Assembly: GCA_947489325.1 (NCBI GenBank)
Contig: CANLDA010000026.1
Location: 1 to 35,826, forward strand
DNA from: an uncultured Paracoccaceae bacterium
GTDB lineage: Bacteria > Pseudomonadota > Alphaproteobacteria > Rhodobacterales > Rhodobacteraceae
Direction: 5' to 3'
DNA: 35,826 nt
Below are positions 6,285 through 16,388 of this stretch, piece after piece. How positions within the stretch are numbered: the stretch's first letter is position 1; every line of letters begins with the position of its first letter. The notes below the pieces were generated by a model. That model made no database searches. It saw only the letters and a list, made by a program, of their open reading frames with translations, and was not told the origin of the DNA. Position numbers and translations under genes: made by a program.

Positions 6285-8564
6285 TTAGCCACACTTGGAG
6301 TGGCCACAGCTGCGGCACGTCATGCAGCCTTCGACCATTTGCATGTCGAACTGACCGCAAGACGGGCAGGCTTTGCCGCGTGGAGCTTCGCCAACGACCA
6401 TGGCTTCGGCTTGTGGGTCAGTTTTGCGGCCCATGCCTTCGCCCTCAATAAACCCGATGGCAATCATGTGCTTTTCAACCACACCACCGATGGCTGCCAG
6501 AATGGATGGGATATACTTGCCCTCCATCCATGCACCACCACGTGGATCAAACACAGCTTTCAGTTCTTCGACCACGAAAGACACATCACCACCACGACGG
6601 AACACCGCAGAAATCATCCGGGTCAGGGCCAATGTCCATGCGTAATGCTCCATGTTTTTGGAGTTGATGAACACTTCGAACGGGCGACGGTGGCCGTTGA
6701 TGATAACGTCATTCACCGTCAGGTAAATCGCGTGCTCGCTGTCGGGCCATTTCAATTTATATGTTGCCCCTTCTAGGGACTGCGGGCGCTCCAATGGATC
6801 GGCCATATAGATGACTTCGCCGCTTTCCACGTGGTCAGCAGGTTTTTCACCCGGTGCATTATCTTCTTTTTCCGACACAGCCAGAACCGATCCGGTGATG
6901 TCATTGGGACGATAGGTCGTGCAGCCCTTACAGCCTGTATCCCAGGCCTGCATGTAGACATCTTTGAATGCCTCAAAGGAAATATCCTCAGGGCAGTTGA
7001 TGGTTTTGGAAATGCTGCTGTCGATCCATTTCTGCGCCGCTGCCTGCATGCGTACATGTGCTGCGGGGGCCAATGTCTGTGCGTTCACAAAATAATCTGG
7101 CAACTCTTTGTCGCCAAATTTCTCGCGCCACATCTGAACGGCATAATCTACGACCTCTTCTTCGGTGCGGCTACCGTCTTTTTGCAAAACCTTACGGGTA
7201 TAAGCATACGCAAAGACGGGCTCGATTCCGGAACTGACGTTACCGGCATAGAGGCTGATTGTGCCCGTAGGTGCGATCGAGGTCAGAAGCGCGTTGCGAA
7301 TACCATGCTCTGCAATCTCAGCCTTCAGGTCATCGTCCAAATGCTGAACCAAACCACCCGCTACGTATTTCTTGGCGTCAAACAGCGGGAAGGCACCCTT
7401 TTCTTTGGCCAGTTCTACGGACGCCTTATAGGATGCATGCGCAATCGTTTTCATCCACTCTTCGGTCTGTGCGGCAGCTTCTTCTGACCCATATTGAAGA
7501 CCAAGCATCAACAATGCATCCGCAAGACCGGTCACACCCAAGCCGATACGGCGCTTGGCTTGCGCTTCAGCGGCTTGCTCGGGCAGTGGAAAGTTGGACG
7601 CATCTACCACATTGTCCATCATGCGCACCGCGGTTGCGACCAGATCAGTCAGCGCCGCCTCGTTCAAGGCAGCGTTGGCCTCAAACGGGTTTGCCACCAT
7701 CCGCGCCAAATTGATCGATCCTAACAAACATGCGCCATAGGGCGGCAAAGGCTGTTCCCCACAAGGATTGGTCGCGGCAATGCTTTCGCAGTAGTTCAGG
7801 TTGTTGGCGTTGTTGATACGATCAATAAAGATCACGCCCGGTTCCGCCTGATCATAGGTGTTTTGCATGATCTTATTCCACAGATCACGGGCATCCACCG
7901 TGTGATAAACCTTATTATCAAATTTCAATTCCCATGGGCCGTCCGCTTTGACCGCTTCCATGAAATCATCGGTCACCAGTACCGACATATTGAACATCCG
8001 CAGACGTGCCGGATCGGATTTGGCTGTGATGAATTGCTCTACATCAGGGTGATCACAGCGCATGGTCGCCATCATAGCACCACGACGGCTGCCTGCAGAC
8101 ATGATGGTACGACACATCGCATCCCACACATCCATGAATGACAACGGACCAGAGGCATCTGCCGCCACACCTTTGACATCCGCGCCCTTAGGGCGAATGG
8201 TGCTAAAATCATATCCGATGCCGCCACCCTGCTGCATGGTCAGCGCTGCTTCTTTGAGCATATCAAAGATGCCGCCCATGCTGTCAGGCACAGTCCCCAT
8301 GACGAAACAGTTGAACAGAGTCACATTGCGCTCAGTACCCGCGCCTGCCGTAATCCGCCCCGCTGGCAGGTATTTGAAATCTTCCAACGCTGAATAAAAC
8401 TTGTCTTCCCACTGGGCTGGGTCTTTTTCAACTGACGCCAAAGAGCGGGCAATACGCCGCCAACTATCCTCGACACTTTGGTCGATGGGGGTGCCATCAG
8501 CCTCTTTGAAACGATATTTCATGTCCCAAATGGATTCGGCAATGGGGGCAGCAAAGCGGCTCAT
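6285..8564 (-). CDS. nrdJ: Adenosylcobalamin-dependent (class II) ribonucleotide reductase
   Basis: A 759-residue enzyme that reduces ribonucleotides to deoxyribonucleotides with a B12-derived thiyl radical, independent of oxygen. The catalytic set is in place: first redox Cys in FNCFVMG (C86), NPCGEQPL with N266, C268 (thiyl position) and E270, and the partner Cys C279 in YGACLLGSINL. These show the same relative spacing as characterised NrdJ proteins. The C-terminus is a cysteine-rich tail (CPSCGQ, CMTCRSCGHSKCG), probably zinc-binding or a redox shuttle. The length fits the compact NrdJ form rather than the approximately 1200-residue form. Two candidate NrdR boxes lie upstream and an intrinsic terminator downstream, so it is probably monocistronic. 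The ribosome-binding site before the ATG is weak (GGGAATC). Confidence 0.95.
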   Translation of the reverse strand: MSRFAAPIAESIWDMKYRFKEADGTPIDQSVEDSWRRIARSLASVEKDPAQWEDKFYSALEDFKYLPAGRITAGAGTERNVTLFNCFVMGTVPDSMGGIFDMLKEAALTMQQGGGIGYDFSTIRPKGADVKGVAADASGPLSFMDVWDAMCRTIMSAGSRRGAMMATMRCDHPDVEQFITAKSDPARLRMFNMSVLVTDDFMEAVKADGPWELKFDNKVYHTVDARDLWNKIMQNTYDQAEPGVIFIDRINNANNLNYCESIAATNPCGEQPLPPYGACLLGSINLARMVANPFEANAALNEAALTDLVATAVRMMDNVVDASNFPLPEQAAEAQAKRRIGLGVTGLADALLMLGLQYGSEEAAAQTEEWMKTIAHASYKASVELAKEKGAFPLFDAKKYVAGGLVQHLDDDLKAEIAEHGIRNALLTSIAPTGTISLYAGNVSSGIEPVFAYAYTRKVLQKDGSRTEEEVVDYAVQMWREKFGDKELPDYFVNAQTLAPAAHVRMQAAAQKWIDSSISKTINCPEDISFEAFKDVYMQAWDTGCKGCTTYRPNDITGSVLAVSEKEDNAPGEKPADHVESGEVIYMADPLERPQSLEGATYKLKWPDSEHAIYLTVNDVIINGHRRPFEVFINSKNMEHYAWTLALTRMISAVFRRGGDVSFVVEELKAVFDPRGGAWMEGKYIPSILAAIGGVVEKHMIAIGFIEGEGMGRKTDPQAEAMVVGEAPRGKACPSCGQFDMQMVEGCMTCRSCGHSKCG

Positions 8565-8646
8565 ATTTTTTGATTCCCTGTCTTGAAAGAGAGCTACAGA
8601 CTAATCTATTTCCATCTCACATCACAAGCTTTTCATCTGCTAAAAA

Positions 8647-8693
8647 ACACTAACTGTTGTAAGTATATCGGCTTGCACTACACTATATAGTCT
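8647..8693 (-). promoter_or_regulatory. Two candidate NrdR boxes upstream of nrdJ
   Basis: Compared with the 16-bp NrdR consensus (acaCwAtATaTwGtgt), 8647-8662 has the C and G at the right positions and about 11 matches, and 8678-8693 (core CACTATATAG) has about 12. Their starts are 31 bp apart, the three-helical-turn spacing typical of paired NrdR boxes. A possible minus-strand -10 (TATACT, complement of 8662-8667) sits between them, which would suit repression of nrdJ. The boxes are also only 29 bp from the start of the divergent DUF1489 gene. Confidence 0.55.
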
Positions 8694-8721
8694 GCACTGA
8701 GGGCGAATCTGGGGACAACCT

Positions 8722-9153
8722 GTGGATAAATTTATCAACCTGATTAAGCTCTCAGTTGGCAGTGAAAGCGTGGATTCACTCGAAGAGTGGCAAAAAACCA
8801 AGCAAGCTCAGGCAGATGACGGATTACCGCGTCACGTGACTCGGATGTGGCCCAAGCGTGAGCCGGAAATTCTGCAAGGCGGGTCAATTTTCTGGGTGAT
8901 TAAAGGATCTGTCCAGTGTCGCCAGAGAATCATTCGACTTGATGAGGTGATCGGCACTGATGGCATCCGCCGATGTGCCATTGTGTTGGATCCCACGGTG
9001 GTGCGCACTCAGACCGCGCTGCGACGCCCGTTTCAGGGATGGCGTTATTTACAACCCGCCGACAGCCCGGCCGATCTTGCAACCAGCCGCAGCAGCGAAG
9101 AGCGCTTGCCGACCGATCTTGCAAACGCTTTGGCAGAAATTGGCGTGATCTAA
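8722..9153 (+). CDS. DUF1489 family protein
   Basis: A 143-residue cytoplasmic protein of unknown function conserved in alphaproteobacteria. The N-terminal IKLSVGSESVDSLEEWQ and the central GGSIFWVIKGSVQCRQRII, then DPTVVRT and RPFQGWRYL, are characteristic of the family. The start is GTG at 8722, which begins MDKFINLIKL. It is divergent from nrdJ with 157 bp between them and convergent with hisG. The last 40 bases of the gene and the 3' spacer share a 12-base repeat (CAGCGAAGAGCG at 9093 and 9162). No enzymatic motif is apparent. Confidence 0.8.
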   Translation: MDKFINLIKLSVGSESVDSLEEWQKTKQAQADDGLPRHVTRMWPKREPEILQGGSIFWVIKGSVQCRQRIIRLDEVIGTDGIRRCAIVLDPTVVRTQTALRRPFQGWRYLQPADSPADLATSRSSEERLPTDLANALAEIGVI

Positions 9154-9198
9154 CCGCCCCTCAGCGAAGAGCGACCCAAAGGGAGGGATGAGCGCGCC

Positions 9199-9897
9199 TC
9201 ACCCCTCGATGTTGAGTTTGTCGATCAACGTATTCAGTCGCACCTTATCCGCCCCCTGGAGACGCGCCTTGCGGGACCGAAACAGCGTAGCCTGCGATTT
9301 CAGCACCAGACCATCGCTCAACAGCTTCAGGTGATTGGCACGCAGTGTTTCTCCGGTTGACGTAATATCCGCCACGGCCTCGGCCGTTTGATTTTTGATG
9401 GTGCCTTCGGTTGCACCCTGACTGTCTACCAGTTGATAATCCGCAACCCCATGCTCTTTCATGAATTCACGGATCAATCGGTGGTATTTTGTGGCAATCC
9501 GCAACCGAAACCCATGCTCTGCACGAAACGCCGCCGCAGCCGCATCCAGATCATCCAGCGTGTCCACATCGACCCAGCAATGCGGCACCGCAATGATCAG
9601 ATCAGCCCCGCCAAATCCCAGCTTGGCCAGTTCTTCAACCTGCTGCTCCCACATGCCCAGCTTTTCACGTACAAGATCCGTGCCGGTCACACCCAAATGG
9701 ATGCGCCCTGCCGCCAGTTCACGCGGAATTTCCCCAGCGCTCAACAATACAAGCTCGACCCCGTCCACACCTTCAACGGCGCCGGCATATTCCCGGTCTG
9801 ATCCAGTACGCGACAACGCCACACCACGCGCGCCAAACCAATCAAAGGTTTTTTCCATCAGCCGTCCCTTAGAGGGCACACCCAATTTAATCGTCAT
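9199..9897 (-). CDS. hisG: ATP phosphoribosyltransferase, catalytic subunit (short form)
   Basis: First enzyme of histidine synthesis, joining ATP and PRPP to give phosphoribosyl-ATP. At 232 residues it is the short HisG form, which lacks the C-terminal regulatory domain and needs HisZ; hisZ lies directly upstream. The N-terminal KLGVPSKGRLMEKT and the later TGTDLVREKL and DSQGATEGTIKNQTAEAVAD, including the PRPP-binding region, fit the family. The start overlaps the hisZ stop by ATGA, implying translational coupling and a fixed ratio of the two subunits. Confidence 0.95.
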   Translation of the reverse strand: MTIKLGVPSKGRLMEKTFDWFGARGVALSRTGSDREYAGAVEGVDGVELVLLSAGEIPRELAAGRIHLGVTGTDLVREKLGMWEQQVEELAKLGFGGADLIIAVPHCWVDVDTLDDLDAAAAAFRAEHGFRLRIATKYHRLIREFMKEHGVADYQLVDSQGATEGTIKNQTAEAVADITSTGETLRANHLKLLSDGLVLKSQATLFRSRKARLQGADKVRLNTLIDKLNIEG

Positions 9898-10979
9898 GCC
9901 GCGCCCTCCAATTGAACCACCAACCCGGGGCGGATCACGCCACCCACGGCCGGAATTTCATCACCTTCACCTAACACACGCGTCAAAGCATCATACCGTC
10001 CACCCGTGGCCACCGCAGGTAAATCCGGGCGTGCATCTGGGTAAAACCCGAACACAAACCCATCATAATATTCCATCTGCGTGCGCCCATAGCTGCCTTC
10101 AAATTCCAGATTATCAACATCCACGCCCAGCGCCGCCAATGCCTCCATCCGTTCCTGAAGCCGCACAACCGCCTCGGTGATCGCAGGCATATCCACGGCA
10201 ATGTCACGCAACCGTTCAAGCGCAAAAGGAAGCGTCTCACGCACGTTCAAAATCGCATCAATCAGATCTACCTGAGTGGCAGCAATCGGCGTCACGGCGG
10301 CATCTTCCCGCAAGGCCTCAATCCGATCAGAAATTTCTCGCATCCCCCGCAATCCGATCACAGGACCAGCCGCACTCATCGGGTCATCTTGTGCCAACAG
10401 GTTCAGTCGCGTTGCCGGTGCAGGCGTGCGCCCTGAAAACCGATCCAACAAGGCGCGAAATCTCCGCGGCCGCCAGATGTGACGCGCCAGCGCCCGCTTG
10501 CGCCGCTCCGTTGTCTCCAGCCCATGCACTGCGGCTTTTAGAATACCAATATCGCCAGTTGCGGCCCGCACATCCAAATGCGCAATCGCACCGTGAATTG
10601 TTGCATAGACTTCGGCATCCGCCTTGGCTGGATTGTCGCGGTCAAACACCTCAAACCCAACCTGCAAATATTCGCTGGATCGGTTTGGGTCAACCTCTTG
10701 GCGGCGAAACACCTCGCCTGCATAGGTATAGCGCGCGGGCTCTGCTCCATGTTCCATATGCATTTGCACCACAGGCACCGTGAAATCCGGGCGCAGCATC
10801 TGCTCACCGCGTAAGGCATCACTGGTGACATAGGCCCGCGCCCGAATGTCCTCGCCATAGAGATCAAGCAAAACCTCGGCAGGTTGCAAGATCGCAGTTT
10901 CAATCGGTTGTGCGCCTGCACCTTCAAACACCGCGCGCAGTTCAGCCGCCCGCGCACGCATCAATGCTTTGTGTGGCAT
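9894..10979 (-). CDS. hisZ: ATP phosphoribosyltransferase regulatory subunit
   Basis: A 361-residue paralogue of the histidyl-tRNA synthetase catalytic core that forms a hetero-octamer with short HisG and confers histidine feedback control. Class II-like elements are visible: MLRPDFTVPVVQMH, a motif-2-like RYTYAGEVFRRQE, and GGRYDALTRVLG near the C-terminus. It lacks the anticodon-binding domain of HisS. Its ATG overlaps the hisS stop (TGATG) and its stop overlaps hisG (ATGA), so the three form one transcript. Confidence 0.93.
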   Translation of the reverse strand: MPHKALMRARAAELRAVFEGAGAQPIETAILQPAEVLLDLYGEDIRARAYVTSDALRGEQMLRPDFTVPVVQMHMEHGAEPARYTYAGEVFRRQEVDPNRSSEYLQVGFEVFDRDNPAKADAEVYATIHGAIAHLDVRAATGDIGILKAAVHGLETTERRKRALARHIWRPRRFRALLDRFSGRTPAPATRLNLLAQDDPMSAAGPVIGLRGMREISDRIEALREDAAVTPIAATQVDLIDAILNVRETLPFALERLRDIAVDMPAITEAVVRLQERMEALAALGVDVDNLEFEGSYGRTQMEYYDGFVFGFYPDARPDLPAVATGGRYDALTRVLGEGDEIPAVGGVIRPGLVVQLEGAA

Positions 10980-12475
10980 CAGCTCTCGCCTTCCTGACTG
11001 GCAAGAATTTCGCGCACCTTGGCAAGCAAATCGCCGCGAGGCACTTCAAACTGGCTCGGGCGTTCTTTCCATTCTTCCAAGGTTGCGCTTTCCGCAATTT
11101 TGGCACCAAGGATCAAATCCTTGATCTGAATGACTCCACGCTCTTTTTCGTCACCGCCCTCGATCACTGCAATAGGCGAATTGCGCTTGTCGGCATATTT
11201 CAACTGATTGCCAAAGTTCTTGGGATTGCCCAGATACACCTCGGCACGAATGCCCGCATTGCGCAGCTCTGTGACCATCGCTTGGTAATCGGCCATGCGG
11301 TCGCGATCCATCATAGTGACAACCACCGGCCCAACCTCTTGGCCGCCAACACGCCCCTTGGCGCGCAACGCAGCCAACAAACGATCCACACCGATGGACA
11401 CTCCTGTTGCAGGCACTTCTTGGCCGGTAAACCGCTTCACCAGATCGTCATAACGCCCACCACCAGAGACAGACCCAAACTGGCGCTTGCGGCCCTTCTC
11501 GTCATGGATTTCAAAGGTCAACTCGGCCTCATACACAGGTCCGGTATAATATCCCAAACCACGCACAACGGATGGGTCAATCTCAATCCGGTCCGCGCCA
11601 TAGCCACCCGCATCCAACAATTCCGCGATCTGCTCTAGCTCGCCAATACCTTCTGCTCCTATGGCTGACGCTCCAACGGCGCCCCGTAGATTGTCAAAAG
11701 TCTTGGCCGCATCCGCCGCTTTGGAGGTCAGGAACACCAACACGGGTTCTGCTTGATCTGCACTCAGGCCGACACCATCAATAAACGCACCAGAGGCATC
11801 TAATCGCCCCTTGGTCAGCAGCTCGCGCACACCCTCTTCGCCAACTTTGTCAAACTTGTCGATGGTGCGCAGGACATTGTCGCGCGCGGATTGGTCATCG
11901 CCAAGGCCCATCGCTTCAAGTACACCGTTGAGAACCTTGCGATTGTTCACCCGTACAAGATAGTCCCCGCGCGGAATTCCCACGGTCTCAAGCGTATCTG
12001 ACAACATCGCGCAAATCTCTGCATCTGCTGCCATGCTGGCTGTACCAACGGTATCCGCATCACATTGATAAAACTGGCGGAACCGCCCCGGGCCGGGTTT
12101 TTCATTGCGCCACACCGGCCCCATTGCGTACCGGCGATACGGCGTGGGCAAATCATTGCGATGCTGGGCATAGACCCGCGCCAAAGGCGCTGTCAGATCA
12201 TACCGCAACGCCATCCAGTCGCCCTGATCATTCTCGTCAAATTCCTGCCATGCAAACACGCCAGCATTGGGACGATCCACATCCGGCAGAAATTTACCCA
12301 AGGCCTCAACCGTCTCAACCGCACTGCTCTCGAGCGCCTCAAATCCGTAACGATGATACACTCCGGCAATCTGACGCAGCATCTCGGCGCGCTCTGTCAC
12401 CTCTGTGCCGAAATAGTCGCGGAACCCCTTGGGCGTCTGTGCCTTGGGGCGTGGGGCTTTCTTTTGCTTGGCCAT
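10979..12475 (-). CDS. hisS: Histidyl-tRNA synthetase
   Basis: A 498-residue class II aminoacyl-tRNA synthetase that charges tRNA-His. Motifs: [20 protein letters not shown], motif 2 [19 protein letters not shown], the histidine A-type [12 protein letters not shown], and motif 3 [10 protein letters not shown] followed by [13 protein letters not shown]-terminal anticodon-binding domain follows from about residue 395. The frame extends to 12706, but the first 77 codons there look non-coding. I start at the ATG at 12475, 9 nt after AAGGA; an ATG at 12481 is an alternative. It is first of the hisS-hisZ-hisG cluster, linking tRNA charging to histidine synthesis. Confidence 0.95.
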   Translation of the reverse strand: MAKQKKAPRPKAQTPKGFRDYFGTEVTERAEMLRQIAGVYHRYGFEALESSAVETVEALGKFLPDVDRPNAGVFAWQEFDENDQGDWMALRYDLTAPLARVYAQHRNDLPTPYRRYAMGPVWRNEKPGPGRFRQFYQCDADTVGTASMAADAEICAMLSDTLETVGIPRGDYLVRVNNRKVLNGVLEAMGLGDDQSARDNVLRTIDKFDKVGEEGVRELLTKGRLDASGAFIDGVGLSADQAEPVLVFLTSKAADAAKTFDNLRGAVGASAIGAEGIGELEQIAELLDAGGYGADRIEIDPSVVRGLGYYTGPVYEAELTFEIHDEKGRKRQFGSVSGGGRYDDLVKRFTGQEVPATGVSIGVDRLLAALRAKGRVGGQEVGPVVVTMMDRDRMADYQAMVTELRNAGIRAEVYLGNPKNFGNQLKYADKRNSPIAVIEGGDEKERGVIQIKDLILGAKIAESATLEEWKERPSQFEVPRGDLLAKVREILASQEGES

Positions 12476-12665
12476 CGTCATGGTTCCTTGGCAAATACGT
12501 TCGCTCGCCCCATACCGGATGCCCTTGCTGGGGGCAAGTAATGGTACATCATTCACCTCGTTCAGGGGCTTTTTCTTGGATAAATATTTGGGGAAATGTG
12601 GCGCAACCACAGAGGACAACGCCCCCAACCTTGACGCAGACGACCATGCGGCGTAGCTGCACATC

Positions 12666-12860
12666 ATGGAAAAACTCGAAGAACAAATCGCCCATCTGTC
12701 ACGCACGGTCGAAGACCTGTCAGAGGTGGTGGCACGTCAAGACACAGACATCGCCCTTCTACAACGGCGCGTTCAGCTTTTGATGGGGCGCGAAGCAGAG
12801 CGCGAGGCCGCAGGCGGCGGCGGTGTTGTATTGGGCGATGAACGTCCGCCCCATTACTAA
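12666..12860 (+). CDS. slyX: SlyX family protein
   Basis: A 64-residue coiled-coil protein. Heptad-like leucines run through [20 protein letters not shown] and [13 protein letters not shown], and the C-terminus DERPPHY is the conserved end of the family. The family's function is not well defined. It is divergent from hisS and convergent with dnaE, leaving only 9 bp between stops, so it is probably transcribed alone. The ribosome-binding site is weak. Confidence 0.85.
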   Translation: MEKLEEQIAHLSRTVEDLSEVVARQDTDIALLQRRVQLLMGREAEREAAGGGGVVLGDERPPHY

Positions 12861-12869
12861 GGCAGCCTC

Positions 12870-15800
12870 TTAGAAATCCTCAACCGCCATCACACCGGGC
12901 AAGGATTTGATCGCGCCTTTGATCTGCGGATTGACCGGGAACTCCGTGCCCAGATCCATTTCCACGTCACCGGGCAAATCCGGGTTCAGCAGGCACATGA
13001 CAATAGGTCCCCGCCCTGTTTTCACCGCCGAGCGCGCCTGCTCCAGCACGCTGGCCACGGTGGCGACAGTCTCCGGCTCTTCGACAAAAATCTTCAGTCC
13101 CATGACCCCGGCATCGGCGACCACTGTATCAATCGGCCCAATGGAGCGCGCCAGCAGCTTCAACTGATCTGACTCCATCGTCGCCTCGGCCGTCACCACA
13201 ACCTTTGATCCGGTCTCCAGAAATTCTCGGCATTTTTCCAATGTGTCGGAAAAGATTGTGATTTCATAAGCCCCCGTCGGATCGGACAACTGCGCAAAGG
13301 CAAAGCGATTGCCGCGCGCCGACTTACGTTCCTGTCGACCTGATACACGGCCTGCCAGTTTTACTAGGCAGGTTTTCTTACGCCGCGCTTCTTCTGTTAC
13401 TTCGTCCAGTGTCATAACCTTCTTGCGCTTAAGCGCGGCCATGTAATCCTCAAGCGGATGCCCCGACAGGAAGAACCCGATCGCCTTGGCCTCTTCGTCC
13501 AATTTTTCGGCAGGCAACCAATCCGGCACCTTGGCCATGCGCGGCTCTGGCAGATCATCGCCAGCCTCGCCAAACAATGACACCTGATTGGATGCCTTTT
13601 GTTCGTGAATGGCGGCGGAATAGGCCACCAACGGGTCAAGGCTTTCAAATACCCGGCGGCGATTGTTGTCCAACTCATCAAACGCGCCAGAGCGCGCCAG
13701 CATCTCCAACGGACGCTTGCCCACGCGCTTCAGATCAACCCGACGCGCCACGTCAAACAGCGTGGCAAAGGGTTTATCCACCCCATCCACCTTGCGTCCC
13801 TCGGTAACAAGACGCATTGCCTCAACACCCACGTTTTTCAAAGCGCCCAGCGCATAGATCAGCTTGCCTTCGCGCACCGTAAACGTCGCCTCGGAACGGT
13901 TTACGCAAGGCGGCACATAGGGCAGACCCAACCCCTTTTTGACCTCTTCGAAATACACTGCGAGCTTATCCGTCAGATGGATATCGCAGTTCATCACGCC
14001 ACCCATGAATTCCACCGGGTGGTTCGCCTTCAGCCATGCGGTCTGATAGCTGACCACCGCATAGGCCGCCGCGTGGGATTTGTTGAAACCGTAGTTCGCG
14101 AATTTTTCCAGAAGGTCGAAAACCTCACTGGCCTTTTTCGCAGGCACACCGTTGTCACCCGCGCCTTTTTCAAACTTAGGACGTTCAGCGTCCATCGCCT
14201 CTTTGATCTTTTTACCCATCGCCCGGCGCAACAGGTCGGCCCCGCCGAGAGAATATCCCGCCATGACCTGCGCGATTTGCATAACCTGTTCTTGGTAAAC
14301 GATGATTCCCTGCGTTTCCTCAAGAATATGGTCGATCAACGGATGCACGGATTCAATTTCGCGCAACCCATTTTTGACCTCGCAATAGGTTGGGATGTTC
14401 TCCATCGGGCCGGGACGATACAGCGCCACAAGCGCAACAATATCTTCGATACAGGTCGGTTTCATGCGCTTAAGCGCATCCATCATGCCCGAGCTTTCCA
14501 CCTGAAACACTGCCACCGTTTTGGCGGCGGCATAGAGATCATAAGATGGTTTATCGTCCAGCGGAATGGCGTTGATTTCGTTAATCGCCCCTTCGGGCGG
14601 CTCGTACAATTGCGCGCCATCTGCGGTAATATGAATATCGCGTCCGCTGCTTTGGATCAGGTCCACAGCGTTTTGAATGACGGTCAGGGTTTTCAGGCCC
14701 AAAAAGTCAAACTTGACCAACCCTGCCTGTTCCACCCATTTCATATTGAACTGGGTCGCTGGCATGTCCGATTTCGGATCCTGATACAGCGGCACAAGCG
14801 CATCCAGCGGACGATCTCCAATCACCACGCCCGCCGCGTGGGTTGATGCATTTCGCAACAATCCCTCGACCTGCTGGCCGTAATTTAACAGACGTTCCAC
14901 CACCTCTTCGTTGCGTGCCTCTTCACGCAAGCGCGGCTCATCCTTAAGCGCCTTTTCGATGGATACGGGCTTCACCCCTTCCACCGGGATCATTTTGGAC
15001 AGGCGATCCACCTGCCCGTATGGCATCTGCAACACCCGGCCAATGTCGCGCACTGCCGCCTTGGACAAAAGCGCACCAAAGGTGATGATTTGCCCAACCT
15101 TATCGCGACCATATTTTTCCTGAACATAGCGGATCACCTCTTCGCGGCGATCCATGCAGAAATCGATGTCAAAGTCGGGCATCGACACACGTTCCGGGTT
15201 CAGAAACCGCTCAAACAGCAGGCTGTAGCGCAGCGGATCCAGGTCGGTGATCGTCAACGCATAGGCCACCAGCGACCCCGCACCCGATCCACGTCCCGGC
15301 CCCACCGGAATGCCCTGTTCCTTGGCCCAATGGATAAAATCTGCAACGATCAAGAAATAACCCGGAAAGCCCATGCCTTCGATAATACCGAGTTCAAAAT
15401 CCAGCCGTTCCTGATATTCTTCGACTGTTACCGCATGCGGGATCACCGCAAGGCGTTGCTGCAAGCCTTCGTTGGCCTGACGGCGCAACTCAGAGACTTC
15501 GTCATCAGCAAATTTTGGCAGGATCGGATCACGACGATAGGTTGCAAATGCACAGCGCTGCGCGATCTCTATGGTGTTTTCTATCGCCTCGGGTAGATCC
15601 GCAAACAGCGTGATCATTTCTTCCTGACTTTTAAAATAATGCTGCGCTGTCAGGCGGCGACGCCCCTCTTGTTGATCAACATAGGCCCCCTCGGAGATAC
15701 AGATCAGCGCGTCATGCGCCTCGTACATTTTGGTATCGGGGAAATAGGCGTCATTGGTCGCAACCAGCGGAATGCCCATGCCATAGGCCATCTCGATGAA

Positions 15801-16388
15801 CCCACGCTCAGACAAGCGCTCGGCCTCGGGTTGGCCATCTTCGCCGGGGTGACGTTGCAATTCGACATACAATCGATCCCCGTAAATCCCATGCAGGCGG
15901 CGCATCAATGCCTCGGCGGCGGCGCCCTGTCCCTGACGTAACAATCGGCCCACCGGGCCATCCGGGCCACCGCTTAAACAAATAAGCCCCTCTGAGAGGG
16001 TTTCCAATTCCTCCAATGTCACCTGCGGCAATTGCCCGCCCTTGTCCACATACAAGCAAGAACTCAGCTTCATCAGGTTTTCATACCCGGTCTCATTCTG
16101 AGCCAGCAAAACCACCGGCGCAGGCGGTGGGGGCAAGGTGCGCCCACTGGGATCATCATGTGCCATTCGCACATCGACCTGACAGCCAACAATCGGCTGA
16201 ATACCCGCATCACTTGCCGTGACGGAAAATTCCAACGCCGCAAACAAGGAATTGGTGTCCGTCACCGCAACCGCGGGCATGCCCATGATTTCACACAACC
16301 CCGACAGTTTTTTCAGGCGCATTGCGCCTTCAAGCAGGGAATATTCGGTGTGCACCCGCAGGTGAATGAATCGAGGAGAAACTGTCAT
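12870..16388 (-). CDS. dnaE: DNA polymerase III alpha subunit
   Basis: The 1172-residue catalytic subunit of the replicative polymerase, of normal DnaE length. Order of parts: PHP domain starting FIHLRVHTEYSLLEGAM; palm with the catalytic PDFDIDF near residue 400; PGRGSGAGSLVAYAL; then FNKSHAAAYAVVSYQTAW; helix-hairpin-helix region; and an OB-fold region around VKLAGRVSGRQERKSARGNR near residue 1020. The start ATG at 16388 is preceded by GGGGGT only a few bases away. The gene is convergent with slyX and has its own promoter region in the 339-bp gap shared with xdhA. Confidence 0.96.
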   Translation of the reverse strand: MTVSPRFIHLRVHTEYSLLEGAMRLKKLSGLCEIMGMPAVAVTDTNSLFAALEFSVTASDAGIQPIVGCQVDVRMAHDDPSGRTLPPPPAPVVLLAQNETGYENLMKLSSCLYVDKGGQLPQVTLEELETLSEGLICLSGGPDGPVGRLLRQGQGAAAEALMRRLHGIYGDRLYVELQRHPGEDGQPEAERLSERGFIEMAYGMGIPLVATNDAYFPDTKMYEAHDALICISEGAYVDQQEGRRRLTAQHYFKSQEEMITLFADLPEAIENTIEIAQRCAFATYRRDPILPKFADDEVSELRRQANEGLQQRLAVIPHAVTVEEYQERLDFELGIIEGMGFPGYFLIVADFIHWAKEQGIPVGPGRGSGAGSLVAYALTITDLDPLRYSLLFERFLNPERVSMPDFDIDFCMDRREEVIRYVQEKYGRDKVGQIITFGALLSKAAVRDIGRVLQMPYGQVDRLSKMIPVEGVKPVSIEKALKDEPRLREEARNEEVVERLLNYGQQVEGLLRNASTHAAGVVIGDRPLDALVPLYQDPKSDMPATQFNMKWVEQAGLVKFDFLGLKTLTVIQNAVDLIQSSGRDIHITADGAQLYEPPEGAINEINAIPLDDKPSYDLYAAAKTVAVFQVESSGMMDALKRMKPTCIEDIVALVALYRPGPMENIPTYCEVKNGLREIESVHPLIDHILEETQGIIVYQEQVMQIAQVMAGYSLGGADLLRRAMGKKIKEAMDAERPKFEKGAGDNGVPAKKASEVFDLLEKFANYGFNKSHAAAYAVVSYQTAWLKANHPVEFMGGVMNCDIHLTDKLAVYFEEVKKGLGLPYVPPCVNRSEATFTVREGKLIYALGALKNVGVEAMRLVTEGRKVDGVDKPFATLFDVARRVDLKRVGKRPLEMLARSGAFDELDNNRRRVFESLDPLVAYSAAIHEQKASNQVSLFGEAGDDLPEPRMAKVPDWLPAEKLDEEAKAIGFFLSGHPLEDYMAALKRKKVMTLDEVTEEARRKKTCLVKLAGRVSGRQERKSARGNRFAFAQLSDPTGAYEITIFSDTLEKCREFLETGSKVVVTAEATMESDQLKLLARSIGPIDTVVADAGVMGLKIFVEEPETVATVASVLEQARSAVKTGRGPIVMCLLNPDLPGDVEMDLGTEFPVNPQIKGAIKSLPGVMAVEDF

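Noticed and set aside
9093-9173. 12-base repeat CAGCGAAGAGCG near the DUF1489 stop
   Set aside because: Only two copies, one of them coding, with no symmetry; not enough to call a functional element.
12476-12706. N-terminal extension of hisS
   Set aside because: The 77 extra codons overlap the slyX start region antisense and do not resemble synthetase sequence; a ribosome-binding site sits before 12475.
13599-14846. 415-codon plus-strand frame inside dnaE
   Set aside because: Antisense to conserved polymerase sequence; a by-product of codon use.
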